From the NCBI GenBank assembly GCA_033060915.1, contig CM065379.1:37575318-37639317 (forward strand): a DNA stretch of 64,000 bases, written 5' to 3'. Of the stretch, positions 21,641 through 33,235 are shown piece after piece (position 1 is the stretch's first letter; every line of letters begins with the position of its first letter). The position numbers and the translations under genes were made by a program. The stretch comes from Euryodendron excelsum (Eukaryota; Streptophyta; Magnoliopsida; Ericales; Pentaphylacaceae). Below the pieces are notes generated by a model, which was given only the letters and a program-made list of their open reading frames with translations, ran no database searches and had not been told where the DNA came from.

Positions 21641-22905
21641 TCAAAGGTTTCTGAAAGTAAAAAATGACATGTTGAATTTTAAAACAAAAGTCTTTTTTTG
21701 TCTTTTGATAGAAAATAACTTTTTTAGAAAACATTTTTCATACTTTTTGTTCAATCTTTTTTTATTTATTTTGGTACTGGGGAAAGCATTACAGAAAGAA
21801 GAAAGAAAAAAAAAAAAGGAAAGGAAAAAGAAAGAAAGAAAAGGAACCAAACAGCCAGTAGTCAGGCTGGTCCGCTAAACAAAGCCCCAACCATATCTTT
21901 ACAAGAGGGCCAAGACCAGGAGAAGGGTTATTCAGCAACACCAGATCTTCAGTACCAGATAATCCAAGATTGGCAAGGAAATCATCCAAAAAGTTACCCT
22001 GCCTAGTAGTATGAGTGAAGTTGCATTCCTGACTTCTAGCAATGGCCCTACAATCTTCAATGATGGCTCTAAGAGAATGTCTTGGAATGGAAAGGTTTAG
22101 AATCAACCTAATAGCATAGGGAGAGTCTGACTCAATAATAGCTTCTTTTTTATTTTTGTCTTTTATGATCAACAGGCCCATGTGGATGCTTTTACTTCTG
22201 CTTCGAGACTGTGAGCTTCTCTAGTGCTTCCAAAAAAACCAAACATCCAAATACCTTAGTCATTCCTAAAAAACCCTCCAAACGCAGCAGAACCTGGACA
22301 ACCCTTGGCATTGCCATCAACATTCATTTTGATGGTACTTTCAGGAGGAAAGTTCTAGATAATAAGTCTAGGAACTCTGATCTTAAGGGAGAACATATCA
22401 TATTTAAAAGCCTCAGTAATGTCTTTGGCATAATTAACTATCTTTCTTTGAATGTCATGATCTTGATTAACAGTATTATTAAAGACATTATCATTCCTTT
22501 CCTTCACAAATGCCATATAATTGAAATGAAAAGGGTACTCCAGGAAATGCCTTCCCAATCAGGCCTTTTACTATGCCCAACATTAGACCTAATCCAGTTC
22601 TCCAGATCAGTATCCATGTCAGCTTTAATATCCTGGGTCAGAAACCAAGACCAAACAGTGTGGCTTTTAGGACACCATTTAAGAATGTGAAAGGTGTCTT
22701 CAACTGAACAATGGCACCTCTCACACTTAGCTGAAGTTGTTAGTTCGCTGGTAGCCCTAACTTTATTAGACAACAGCCTGTCCTGTGTAACTAACCAAAG
22801 GAACCCTTCTATCTTTTGGGGAATTTTCAATTTCCATATCCAATCAAGATTTGGCCTCTCCTCCTGGAAAGAGATCCTGCTCAAAAAGTGATACATAGAT
22901 TTGGT

Positions 22906-24007
22906 TAGGCCTGTCAACGGGCTGGATTTGATCCAGACCCGATCCTGACCTGATCTGGTAAATGTAGATCTTATTATTCAGATCCGATCCGATAATCCAT
23001 TACACTTCAGATCCAATAGATCTGATTATTTTGGATTGGATCTTGACAAATCCGCCAGATCCAATGAGAAATCTGATCCAATCCATTTATTTGCCTATGA
23101 AAGCATCTTGTGATCTCATTAACCCTAGATCACTGTCCTCACCCCTCTTACAAAGGCCGACGAGTTCAAACAAATGGTGGTGGAGCTTATGGTCCTGTCT
23201 TCAACATCGGTGATTTCGTCCCCTGCCTCGAGTGGCTGGACCTCCAGGGCGTCGTCAGTAAGATAAAGAAGCTCCACTCCAGGTTCGACTCCTTCCTCAA
23301 TGCCATCATTGAGGAGCACAAGCTCAGCCTTGGTGTCCCAAAATCATCACGATGACTTGTTGAGCACCTTGATTTCGCTCAAGGATGATGCTGACGGTGA
23401 GGGAGGGAAGCTCCAACTATTTATTTGCCTATGATAGTTCTTACAAGTGGGTTGATTCTGAAACTAGATCTGCTTGAAATTTGATAGGTAAGTGTTGATC
23501 AAGTAGATGATGGATGTTAAGGGGAAGAGTAAGAGGGGATTTTGATTTGGAGATGGTTTTGGGGTTTTATAGGGTTGACTGATTTTGGGTTTTAATTTCT
23601 AAGTGTTTTTGGTGAATTGGAAGAAGGGAAACAAATTTGCTTGAATTGAACTGGCAGACAGGCCACTAATTTATTTTCTGATTTGAAGTTCAGACACCTG
23701 ATGATGCATCTACACAAATAAAATAGATTTCTACTCTTCTCCTCATTATTCTCTGTTTGTACATATATATTTTTTGTATATATATTTTTGGCTGTTTGGG
23801 TGTGTTCCAACTTTGTGGTGGCTACTTTTTCAAGTTGTTGGATCTAATCGGATCTTCGGATCCGAATTCGATTATTTACGGATCGGGTCTGTTATTTTTT
23901 ATTGGATCTAAGACTTGCCGGATCTAGATCGGGTCTGTGCCTTATTGAATCTGGATTGAATCTGGATATGTCAGATTTGGTTTAGATTCGGTCCATTGAT
24001 AGGCCTA
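22906..24007. mobile_element. hAT-type non-autonomous element (Pack-type) inserted in the LINE
   Basis: The terminal inverted repeats are TAGGCCTGTCAACGGGCTGG at the left and TAGGCCTATCAATGGACCGA at the right (inverted). A perfect 8-bp target duplication GATTTGGT (22898-22905 and 24008-24015) flanks it, the hAT size. The LINE reading frame resumes across the junction (GEFITKS joins to MYHFLSRIS). Subterminal regions are dense in GATCCG/GATCTGG words. The centre holds a captured P450 fragment. No transposase is visible in 1102 bp. Confidence 0.92.
23101..23418 (+). pseudogene. Captured flavonoid 3'-hydroxylase (CYP75B-like P450) fragment
   Basis: Three in-order pieces match the F3'H region upstream of the I-helix: KADEFKQMVVELMVL (23153-23197), then after a small deletion VFNIGDFVPCLEWLDLQGVV with SKIKKLHSRFDSFLNAIIEE (from 23197 to about 23320), then after another frameshift HHDDLLSTLISLKDDADGEG up to 23413. 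FNIGDF.P.LEWLDLQGV and LLSTLISLK...GEGGKL are characteristic of flavonoid 3'-hydroxylases (CYP75B), which hydroxylate the flavonoid B ring. There is no heme-binding loop, no start and no promoter, so it is a relic. Perfect copies of ATTTATTTGCCTATGA lie at 23085-23100 and 23419-23434, exactly bracketing the captured piece. Confidence 0.82.
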
Positions 24008-24600
24008 GATTTGGTGATAAACTCACCATTACTAGAGTAGCCCCAGGGTAAGGTGTCTTCATAGGTAGAGAACTTAGGGACGAGTTAGCAATAATAACTT
24101 GAGTGTTCAAGCCCTGGTCAATTCTTGAAAGGTTCCAATTAGCCTCCTCATCAATAAAATCACATACCTTAGCAGTGTTGCTGAAATTAAGGCTGCTTGA
24201 AAAAATTTTCAAAGGTCCTGAGCCACCCCACTAGTCATTCCAAAAAGAGATTCTAGACCCATTTCCTATGATCCATTTAGACCCAATATGAAGGGCTTCA
24301 CTAGTTTTGAGATATTTCTCCAGACATGGGAGGCTCTTCCCTTTTGAGGCCAGATATTGGAATTATCATTGTGCAAATATTTATCCTTTGTGACTTGAAC
24401 CTAGAGAGACTTATCATTATTCATAATTTTCCAGCCAAGTTTAGAGAGCATAGCTAAATTGGTCTCCTTGGCCGACCTTAAACCCAACCCCCCTCCTTTT
24501 TTGCGCAGCAGACTATTTCATTTGATAAGATGGATTTTCTTAGTTTCACTGGTGGTTCCCAAAGAAAGTTTCTATTAAGTCTGTCAATAGTACTACAAAC

Positions 24601-24749
24601 AGAAATACTTTTTCTTCAATCAAACAAAAAAAAAAAAAAAAAATGAGTAAAATATTTATTTATTAATTACCAAAGGTAACATAAAATGGTCACATGATCC
24701 ACATATGATTTTCCGTAGATTTGACTTTTGCATCACTTTAATCCATGTG
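24601..24749. other. Junction between LINE 5' truncation point and duplicated block
   Basis: Contains a run of A at 24625-24643 and AT-rich sequence. The duplicated desiccation-gene block starts at about 24750. Confidence 0.4.
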
Positions 24750-24916
24750 CTTTCCATTTGCGCGCGCACTATTTATTTAATTTGATTGTAACAACATTAC
24801 ATGTCGCAACAGTCACAATTTATTTTTCACTCGTCAAAACAAAAGTCACAATTTATTTTGCTTCAATTTGATGCCTTCGTATGCAGCAATTCAGGCAGTA
24901 AATTCCATCAATATGG

Positions 24917-26789
24917 CTATTTCAGAAACTCTCTGGCAATCTTTCCATTTGCCCCACGAGGGAAGATACCACCGGGCAAATGCTCGTCACCGCTGCCGTA
25001 TAGGACCCTCAATATCTCCCCTGGAGTTCTGCTGTAAGAGATGGAATCAAAATTGGCAGATAAGACATTGCTTTCCGTCCGATTTTCGGCCCCTAGTCGA
25101 GTTGGGACTATGACGCCCTCGTCTTTGATGCCACACATTGCCAATCGATTCCTGAGCTCTGAAATGCGGCTGGTAAACTCGGCCACAGTGTGGTTGTATG
25201 GATGCACCACTTCTCCGGCTCGCTCGAAGAGATACATCCGTATAACGGCATCCTGGCCAGCTTCGACCCCCAAGAGTCCTGCCAAGAGCTGTGCAAGAAA
25301 ATTTATTTGGATGGTCAATGTGCCGTTAATATTTTCACATTTTCCGGTGGTTCGTCCGGTGCTAGCCAGTTTTCTAATACATCGAACCATGTAAAAATTT
25401 TGAAGGTAGTCATGGATACATATTACAGAGTGTATATATATACTTAATGCTTGAAGGTAGTTGAGTTCTCAATGGAGGAACAACAATATATTTTACCAAT
25501 ATTTATTATAAGGTCCATTAGTTTGACCAGTAGATGAGCTCATTGGTCCAAAATTGTTTTTCGAGGTCTGTTTCAAGACTTACGTTCTGAGTTGCATGAA
25601 CTTGAGTACAAGCGTAAGTGCGAGTATGTGTTTAAATGTCTGATTCATTTAGATTATATGTCCAACAAAATGGGATATTACAAAATATTTATATTTTTTA
25701 ATATATATGTATATATAATATAAAAGTTTTATACATATTTATAAAACAAATTCGAATTACTAAATATTTTTGTTAGATTAATGTTCAACAATTTGTCAGA
25801 TTTGGACTCGTATCTATGCACGTACGCTCGCTCAAGTGTTGAAGTCAAAATATTGAGTGTCACGGATGAGTACTTTATACATTTTAGAATACTCCGATAA
25901 CATAACTTTCATTGGTCTACATTTACTTCCAATGAGGCCTTCATTTTTTTACACGGTCCAAGTATAATGGATGATTGGTGACTAAAATTGGACAGTTTAT
26001 ATAGTAAATTATAATATCATAGTTACTGATAATCTGTAGAGAATAGCAAGACGATGGAATGGGATATATATATATATATATATATATAAATACATATAAA
26101 TTGACTAACCCGCTTTGTCACATAGCCATTGAGATGGGGATTTGCACCCACGTAACCAACAAGTCCCATGTATGGTACCAAATAAGCACCTAGCATGTAA
26201 CTGACGCTGTCACGGTACGGGTCGAATGGAGGGTTAAGGGGATATCCAAATGCTTCATCAAATATTTTCGCGAAGTTGCTAGCGCTTAGATTCATCAGAG
26301 GCCTTGGAATCGCACCAACGGTTGATTTAATGATCCTGGAAACGATAATCAAAAAGCAAAAGAAACAAAACTTCTTATTCAAGCATTAGTCAAATTAATA
26401 CAGATTTGTATATGGCTATACGGCAAGAAAGTGAACCTGAGATGCCCAACTTCTTCATATCCAAATTCTGTGATAATGCTTTTGGTGAGAGAATCAAGAT
26501 TAGCTTTCCGGGCGCCAATGGGAGGCGGCCCTCCGGTGACTAACTCAGGCGCAACCTTGTCGAGCCCGTATCCCAGTGCCCCCCACAAGAAGTAGTCTGC
26601 TTCCAAATGCTCAAGGTTCTCTGCAAATTGCAGCAAGTCCACATCTTCTCCATATATTGGGATTGCGTGTGCTGGTAAAGTTGCCTGGCAAGTAGGAGAA
26701 GATGAAGAGATGTAGATGAACTTGCTTGACATCAATGTCATGAACATAATTAAGGAGTAGGAGGAGGAGGCGGCTAAGAAACTAGCCAT
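24917..26789 (-). CDS. Desiccation-related protein, PCC13-62-like (ferritin-like), intact
   Basis: Three exons on the minus strand: 26789-26437, 26335-26110 and 25288-24917. Introns are 101 and 821 bases with GT-AG borders (AG|GTTCAC, CCAG|G; CGG|GTTAGT, CACAG|C). The phases join exactly to give 316 codons and a TAG stop, close to the usual family length. Residues 1 to about 33 are hydrophobic and look like a signal peptide. The Ferritin_2-type domain starts with DVDLLQFAENLEHLEADYF (residues 49-67) and continues through EEVGHL (112-117), KSTVG, FDPYRDSVSYMLGAYLVPYMGL and GYVTKR; exon 3 opens with LLAGLLGVEAGQDAVIRMYL. The Craterostigma PCC13-62 family accumulates on dehydration; the biochemical role is not settled, and any metal binding is inferred from the ferritin-like fold. 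The start is the first ATG downstream of the TATA box. The gene is one half of a direct duplication whose partner at 5231-8864 is broken. Confidence 0.9.
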
Positions 26790-26854
26790 TGTTTTGAGAG
26801 AGAGAGATAGAGAGAGAGCCAGCTATAAGATGGAATGCATGGAAGTCCAGTACA

Positions 26855-26861
26855 ATTTATA
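26855..26861 (-). promoter_or_regulatory. TATA box of the desiccation-related gene
   Basis: TATAAAT on the coding strand, about 65 bases upstream of the ATG. The surrounding CACTATAAATTGTAC is conserved in the pseudogene copy. A (GA)n/(CT)n tract at 26795-26818 lies in the presumed 5' leader, and a similar tract is in copy 1. Confidence 0.6.
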
Positions 26862-27114
26862 GTGAGGCTGTGACTATGCTAGCACAATTTTTTTATTTAT
26901 TTTTTATTTTTTGCACCTCTCTTTCGTACTTGACTTCTCTTCCATGCAATGAACGTCTCTCAAATCAAATATGTAGCATCATCTTCTATGGGTTTCAAAA
27001 TACAAAAGGTTTACAAAATCAATGGAAACACATTGACGCTCACAAAGATGCTCCTCCGAGAGCCGGCACAAGGAGAAAATATTGATTACAATTGTTGTAG
27101 AAAGTTGTTAAGTT

Positions 27115-27287
27115 GATGTGGTACAATGAATTAATAATATAGAATCATGCGAGTATATTAAATTTTAATTATTAGGATATCACGTTATGTTATTTTAAGC
27201 ATAAATTAAATTTTAAACGCAATGCTCCTAATGATTAGAATTTATATGGTTATGTAGCTCTAATTTATTTGCTTGTTGTACCACATC
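27115..27287. mobile_element. Small MITE-like element upstream of the intact gene
   Basis: Ends are GATGTGGTACAA and, inverted, GATGTGGTACAA, a 12-base perfect inverted repeat bounding 173 bases of AT-rich sequence. I see no counterpart in copy 1. No target duplication is clear, so the class is open. Confidence 0.45.
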
Positions 27288-28139
27288 ACCGTTGTACCCA
27301 ATATTTATTCCGACTCAAGACATTCAAGCTTAGATCAAAAACTTTAAATGAGACTTTTATATATTTTTTTAGTATTATTTCAAATTTTTATTAAAAAAAA
27401 TTCTCACTTTTCGAGGCGCAAAATTATTAATAAAAAATTTTATATTCAGATTTTACTAACATCCTTTTCAATTGATGCTATTAGTAATCTGCTTAATCTT
27501 TCTTATGACATAGTTAATCTTCAGAAGAATTTTAACAATTTTAGTTTTGAAAAAATTTCCGCATGAGCAAATTTATAAGTATTGTCAAAAATATCCTGTA
27601 AGCAATGCTTGCATTTAAGAAAAATATATTCTTGTTATGTAATTTACTAGTCAATTAGAGTGTTTTGTTCTATTTGAAAATTTTATTTTAAAACTTACAA
27701 AAAACAAATATAGACTATCAATATTAGGAAAACTGCTATGTTTTAGATAACATTCGAGATTAAGGCAATATATTTTTAAATTATTATCTTTTTAGTGATT
27801 TAATTTTTTTAAAATTAAATACAAAAATCAAAAATATTTTTGTGCATTTACAAATTGTTCAAACTTACTTTGGTTGAAGAAATTTCTTGATCTACTGGGT
27901 AAGAAAAATTACCTCTACAAACCATTATGTTTTCAATTTGAGACTTTGTATTTGTGCTGAAAGGAAAGAGGATTCTATAGGCTTAAACTTTTAAACTCCC
28001 TTATATTGAAGAGAGCGTTATTGGAGTTTAAAGTTGCAAACTTTAGTATGCTGTTAAAAGTGATCTGCCACTGTATCTTTTAACTAAATCGATTTTTTCC
28101 CTTAAACTTACCTAGTAGTTGATTTTGGGTCTCTCTTTT

Positions 28140-28150
28140 CTCACAGGCTT
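28140..28150. other. Empty site corresponding to the CACTA insertion in copy 1
   Basis: The sequence 'ctcacaggcttttttag' in copy 2 aligns with 'tttaacggg' before and 'gggcctttttt' after the CACTA element in copy 1, following a shared 'acctagtagttgattttg' lead-in. Confidence 0.65.
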
Positions 28151-28350
28151 TTTTAGTTTTTTTTTTGGATAGGTGTTTTTTGTAAAAAAATAAAATATAT
28201 AATGCCTAGCATGTGATATTTCAAAAATTTTGGAACTTCAAAAAAATAGGGGCTGAAAGGTGAGTATTTAGAGCATCCATGGTTGAGCCGCCTTCCGAAC
28301 TTCCAGAAGTCTCTTTGTGGGGCATGAACCCAGTCCACCAAAATTTATGA

Positions 28351-29844
28351 CTAACTGACACTTATCCAATCAGGGTTTTGCATCCAGATATAGGATCAAT
28401 ATCGCTTTCCAGTACTTATCTTCTCCAATTATTTAAGATATCTTTGTCGACGGAGCCTCCAAATTGGAAAATGCAGAACAAAAAAGCATAAATTTAAAAA
28501 ATAGAGTATTCTTTTATTTTGTTTTTTTTCTCATTTTTTTGAAATAAAAATTTGGTAATAGAAAGAAATGAAAATAAAATAAAATAAAAATATTTTTTTT
28601 ATTTTATTATGTTTTCTCTTATTTTTTTTAATTTTTTTCTTAATAAGTTTGTGCTCTAAACATAGCTTAAAAGGATAAGCTAGTAGTTAACCGGTCATTA
28701 TAACTTGATCCTATAAAGTCAAAAGTCAGTCAACAAGTTTATCTGGTTAATTAAAACTGGGACTTCAAAGTTTCTCCACCATCAGCATCACCATTATGTT
28801 TCTGTGCTATATATATATATATATATATTTATACCTTAGAGCAATAAATTGAATTAAAAAAATGGATAATCTACGAAATTGGAGAAGTCTACCAAAATAA
28901 AATTTTGTATTCGTGTTTTCCTTAGATAAGTCTACCAAATTAGATGCTTGATCATCATTATTGTTCACACTTAATACATTGAGGAAAGGGGTTAGATCAG
29001 TGAGTTTGATTCACCATTTTTTCTTTTTTTCAAAGCTTTAACCTTCTAATATAACTTAGAAAAAGAATAATGTGATTAAAAAATCGTTATACATCACAAA
29101 ATTTTCAAGAGTTTTCTTGCACGACCAAGCCATATTAAATTTTGAACATACTTATTCAATAATTGAAATGTGAAAGTAAGAAATTTAAATTAGAGTTGAT
29201 TTCTTCAAACTCAGTTTGTGATCAAAAACCAATTACACGTTACAACAAGAAGGAGGAAAAAGAAAACAATTAGTGCTTTTTATTTGACTCTTTATCATGT
29301 TAAACAGTGATACAAACCGGTAACTCGTCACAATATTGACATAATTTCTGAAAGAATAATTCCTAATGCATGAATTTACCCAATTTTGTCCTTGAAGGTT
29401 TTGGGGAATGGTTTTATTTCAATTAATCAATCCTAACACATGCCCGCACCTCGATGTGACGTAACCATGAACTTCTAGATGTACTCACCCTTGTATTGTT
29501 TGAATTGTCATAGTCACGTGGTTGTCAGAGATACTTGAACAATGAATATATTACATCGCACATACTTGAATATATTTCTTCGCACGTGGTTGTCTCTTCG
29601 GATGCGAAAGATCCTCTAAAGCAGCCCCCGCAAATCTATTTATATTATTGGCACTTTTTAGAATTCCAAGTTCTAATTTGGTATAGATTAAGAGACCGAA
29701 AAAAATAAACAAAAGAACAGTAAACTAACTTTATAATCTATTCTGTTGCCTATGGTTGGAATGCCTAAGCCTTCAACGAAGTTAATTTCAAAGAGAGGAG
29801 GGAGTTCCAGAAGCCAACATTGATGTTAAAAATACAATTATAGG
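28351..29844. other. Intergenic, no gene recognised
   Basis: AT-rich with a (TA)n microsatellite at 28809-28830 and poly-T/poly-A stretches around 28500-28640. No coding frame is supported. Confidence 0.5.
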
Positions 29845-30660
29845 TCAATTTAGTATGCAATTTTCTAAATAATACGAGCAAACTTTACAACAATCACATC
29901 CATGCATTAAGCATGCGCAATAAACACAATGCTTATAATTATAAAAATCGTCACTCAAACAAAGACTCGATGTGCTTGGCATTGGAAAGAACTGCTCAAA
30001 TATGCTTTTTAGACCCTTGAATAAGAAGCAAGTGCAAAAAAAACATGTAAGGAGATACTGAATGTTACAAAACTGCTCTATTTTTCCGGATACATCATCA
30101 GACTTACAAGACCCACTAGAATCCATGGATGTGGTTATATGTGCCTTACCGTTCTTTTTCTTCTTCTAGTTAGCACATTCAAAATATATGCAATCATACC
30201 TTTCACACTCATAACATTGCACGCCCTAAACCCTTTCTTAACACTCCTAAGCTTATGAGTAGATTTCCTATTGCCACTGCCTTCCAGTAAAATTTTGAAG
30301 GGTTGAATTTTCACCTTTTTCTCTTCTTACAATAATTCATGAAAAAATTCCCCAAGCCATAATCACTAGAGTTTTCTACTTCTTTCCCAATAGTTTTAAG
30401 TGTAAAACCTTTGTCTTAGTATGTCCTAGCTTGACATAAATTATCCTCAAAAGTCAGTAATGATCCAACAAACTTCATAACATGAAGAGAATCACCATCC
30501 TTACTCACTTCAATGGCAATAACCTTAGCATATAATTCACGTAAAGATCACAAAATTTTTCTAATAACTTTGAAAGTATGGGTCATTTTATCAAGACTGA
30601 AATCTAAAATTAAGAATATCACTCGACTCAGCATAAAAATCATCAAATGTCTCATCACTT
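29845..30660 (-). pseudogene. Copia-type retrotransposon gag remnant (UBN2-like)
   Basis: The minus strand encodes, in broken frames, LRELYAKVIAIEVSKDGDSL and then LHVMKFVGSLLTFEDNL from about 30545 to 30435, matching the 'A.TAIEEA.D...L..DELIGSLQTFE' segment of plant gag proteins. A degenerate zinc knuckle follows (GVQCYECERYDCIYFECAN near 30170-30230), where the usual GH is replaced. An open frame at 30126-29845 continues downstream. No protease, integrase or RT follows, so it is a gag relic. Confidence 0.6.
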
Positions 30661-31500
30661 CTTGTTAGAATTTTTTGATTAGTAAATTTTCATTAATTGA
30701 TTTTATTTTATGACATAAATTGTTATAAGATATGCATGATAAGGCTGAATTTGTGTTATAATCACATAGGCATGCGCCTATGCACGCTTAATGTGTCTGA
30801 TTAAAGTCTGATACAACTATGTTATGAGTGAGATTGCGTTGACTCATATTTGGTAGGTCCCCTGACCAATCTTAACTTAGATTACTTTACCCATTGAGAG
30901 CCACCCTATTGTGGAGAATAATAGGAAGACCTAATTCTACTTGTAGGCACAACCCATTCAAAAATCTGATGAATTATACACAATGGGGAATTAGGTCCGC
31001 GGTCGTATCATATTCAAGCTCACATTAACGACTTGAATTTATATACATGTTATTATAGATTTTGCTTTTGTATTAGAGCCTATGTATGTATATTTAGAAC
31101 TCTTAATCCGTTATTCATATAATTAAAATTCGTACATAAGGTTTTATACTCTAATTCGGAGTTATTTAATTTGTTGGTACTTGTGACCTTTTTGACAAAT
31201 CAATAGGGGGTTTTTGTTACTCACATTTCAAGAATTGTTTTGATAAATGACTCGCAAACTAACTCGAGCAGTAGACTGAGATCCCACGATTTAAAGTCTC
31301 AGTCTAAGTAGATTGAGTTTCGAACAAATCATGCTTACCATGCCCATGGATTTTACATTTATTGGATAAAATTGATGTTACTTTAATGTTTCAGGGATGA
31401 TTTGGAACCTAGCTAGCCATCTGTGTTTGTTGCTTCGGTTTGCACATTCGAGCCTATGGAGGCCATGGTCGAAACTTGACACTCTTCCTACCTTTTTTAC
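30661..31500. other. Non-coding, probably retroelement debris
   Basis: No gene recognised. The stretch between the gag relic and the Athila-like 5' LTR region shows no clear termini. Confidence 0.35.
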
Positions 31501-32910
31501 TCAGCAAAAGAAAAAAAAAAACCTTGAAACTCTATAAAAGCCGATTTTGAGTTTCATCGTTGGCCTCGTAATCAATAAAATCTAGTTTTTCGGAGTTGTT
31601 TGATTCCATGGTCCGATAGCACGAAGGAATACCTGGCCCACAAAGGAATACATGTATCTTATTTGGATCCCTGCACTTGACTTTAATGGTTGTTAAGTCA
31701 TTGTGTTCGTTTAAAACATAAATAAAAAAATGATTGATTTGACTCTTATTTTGAGGGTAATTTAATGGGTCATGTATCCTTGATAAAATAATGATTGATT
31801 TGTCATTTAAGTGACATTTTGATTCCTGATTGATTGCACCATAAAAGTATAAACATATGGCTCTAAGTTGTGTTTGGTTAATTCTAATTTGTTGATTTAT
31901 TTGTTTATTTAATGTTTTATTAGTATTAATAATATTTTATTTGTTTTTGTAGGCTTTCGGACTAAGACGGATTGAAAAGACTTAAACATAGTTGGTGTGG
32001 AGAGAAAAGGTGAAAGAAGGATATGGAGACATTGCTTGTCTAGATAGATCATCCTGATCGTCCAGACGTTTATCCTGTGCAGACTGTGCAGACGCTTTCC
32101 TTCATCAAACCTTTTGGATGCCCGATCGCGTGCCTTACTCCTTGTTGGACCTGAATTGATGTCTTTTTAAGCCAAAAGAGTTCTAAGTTGTAGGGGATAG
32201 TTTTTTATAATTTAGGATTGTTGACTCCATGCCTTGGTTTTGATGATTACAAAATATATGTTAGCTATCTGATAGTTCTACTTAGTGTGTAAGATATTCC
32301 TTATCCTTATTATCTATTAGACTATAACTTGAAGCTTGACATTTTGAATATATAGAAGAACTTGTGTGTTGAAAAGTTTATCAAGAAAAAGTTGAAGAGC
32401 GCGGGAAGATTTCGACTTGAAAAAGAGATCAGCATCATTGAAAAGGATATCGACACCAAAGAGTAGAAGGTCGGCAGGTCTTTTGAAAGAACTAACACCT
32501 TTTAGAATATGGCATAACACGATTAGAAAAGAATATCGGTAACAATGAAAAGAAGATCAACAACAATGAGAAGAAGATCGACAATCAGTACTGACGCCTA
32601 ACTCAGAGATGTCTTGGAAGAATATAAAATCAGTTGAAAAGAAAAGATCACAAGACTTAGAAGCTCTTTTGAATATTTTGGTGAAGTCTTGGATCAATGA
32701 AAAAAGTTATGTTGATTAAAGAACCCTACAAGTAATCAAAGTGGATTGATTTTATCGCAAAAAAATTGAAGGTGTTCTTGGAGATCAACATGCATTGTAG
32801 AAGTCATTTCAAGCCTTAGAAGACTTAGTTGGATGATCCATGATGTTCTTGAAGATCTTGAAGAAGATTGAATAAGTCTTACAAAAAGTAAGTACTTGAG
32901 CTAAAAATAG

Positions 32911-33235
32911 TCGACTCATGATTCCCCAGAGTCGACACATTCAAACAGTGACATTGAACAAAAGGACTATGCTAAAAAGAGTTGACCCCTCAAGCTTAAG
33001 AGTTGACATATTGGTCCAGAATACAAGGTCTTGACAAAGGTCCAAAAAAAGTTGACTTCTTGTTCTCCAAGAGCTAACTCATTCGGACAGTGCCTTGGTG
33101 AAGTTTGTCAGAACACAAGAAGAGTCTACCCCTTTAAGTAAAAGAGTCAACTCCTTTGGATAGAGGGTTGAGGATGCTGGTACTAGAGCAGAAAGGGTTG
33201 ACCCCTTCATAAAAAGAGTTGACTCTTTGACTGTA
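32911..33235. repeat. Degenerate tandem of about 65-70 bp with many TTGAC words
   Basis: Units built on 'aaaagagTTGACcccttcaag..aagagTTGACtc' recur from 32911 to 33235. TTGAC (or GTCAA) occurs at about 32982, 33003, 33031, 33052, 33146, 33198, 33219 and 33227. TTGAC followed by C or T is the W-box core bound by WRKY factors. A regulatory role is inference. Confidence 0.6.

Larger units (their letters stand above)
21780..24600 (-). mobile_element. 5'-truncated plant LINE (non-LTR retrotransposon), split by an hAT element
   Basis: On the minus strand, 24600-24016 encodes the end of the reverse transcriptase ORF (NRNFLWEPP, GGLGLRSAKETNLAMLSKLGW, VCDFIDEEANWNLSRID). After the 22906-24007 insertion it continues with a zf-RVT zinc-binding region (IWKLKIPQKIEGFLWLVTQD, CERCHCSVEDTFHILKWCP). 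A C-terminal RNase H domain follows, with NVDGNAKG, EAEVKAS and IIESDS supplying the three acidic residues, and HSLRAIIEDC and DDFLANLGL after that. There are stop codons and frameshifts (for example after GGFFRND), so it is dead. The 5' part of the RT and all of ORF1 are missing, as is normal for 5'-truncated LINE copies. The tail region near 21790-21840 is a T-rich tract on the coding strand. Confidence 0.88.
24750..28350. repeat. Segmental duplication, copy 2 (compact form)
   Basis: Matches copy 1 (4970-15125) in the same order and orientation: 3' flank, three exons, proximal promoter, then non-coding blocks at 27390-27810, 27835-28140 and 28215-28345. It lacks the Helitron, the Mutator-like MITE and the CACTA element of copy 1, and so preserves comparison sites for them. 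It has its own extra MITE-like piece at 27115-27287. Confidence 0.8.

Noticed and set aside
21405..21734. His/Pro-rich frame of 109 codons on the minus strand.
   Set aside because: It is the complement of GGT/GGC repeats and overlaps another biased frame in a different phase.
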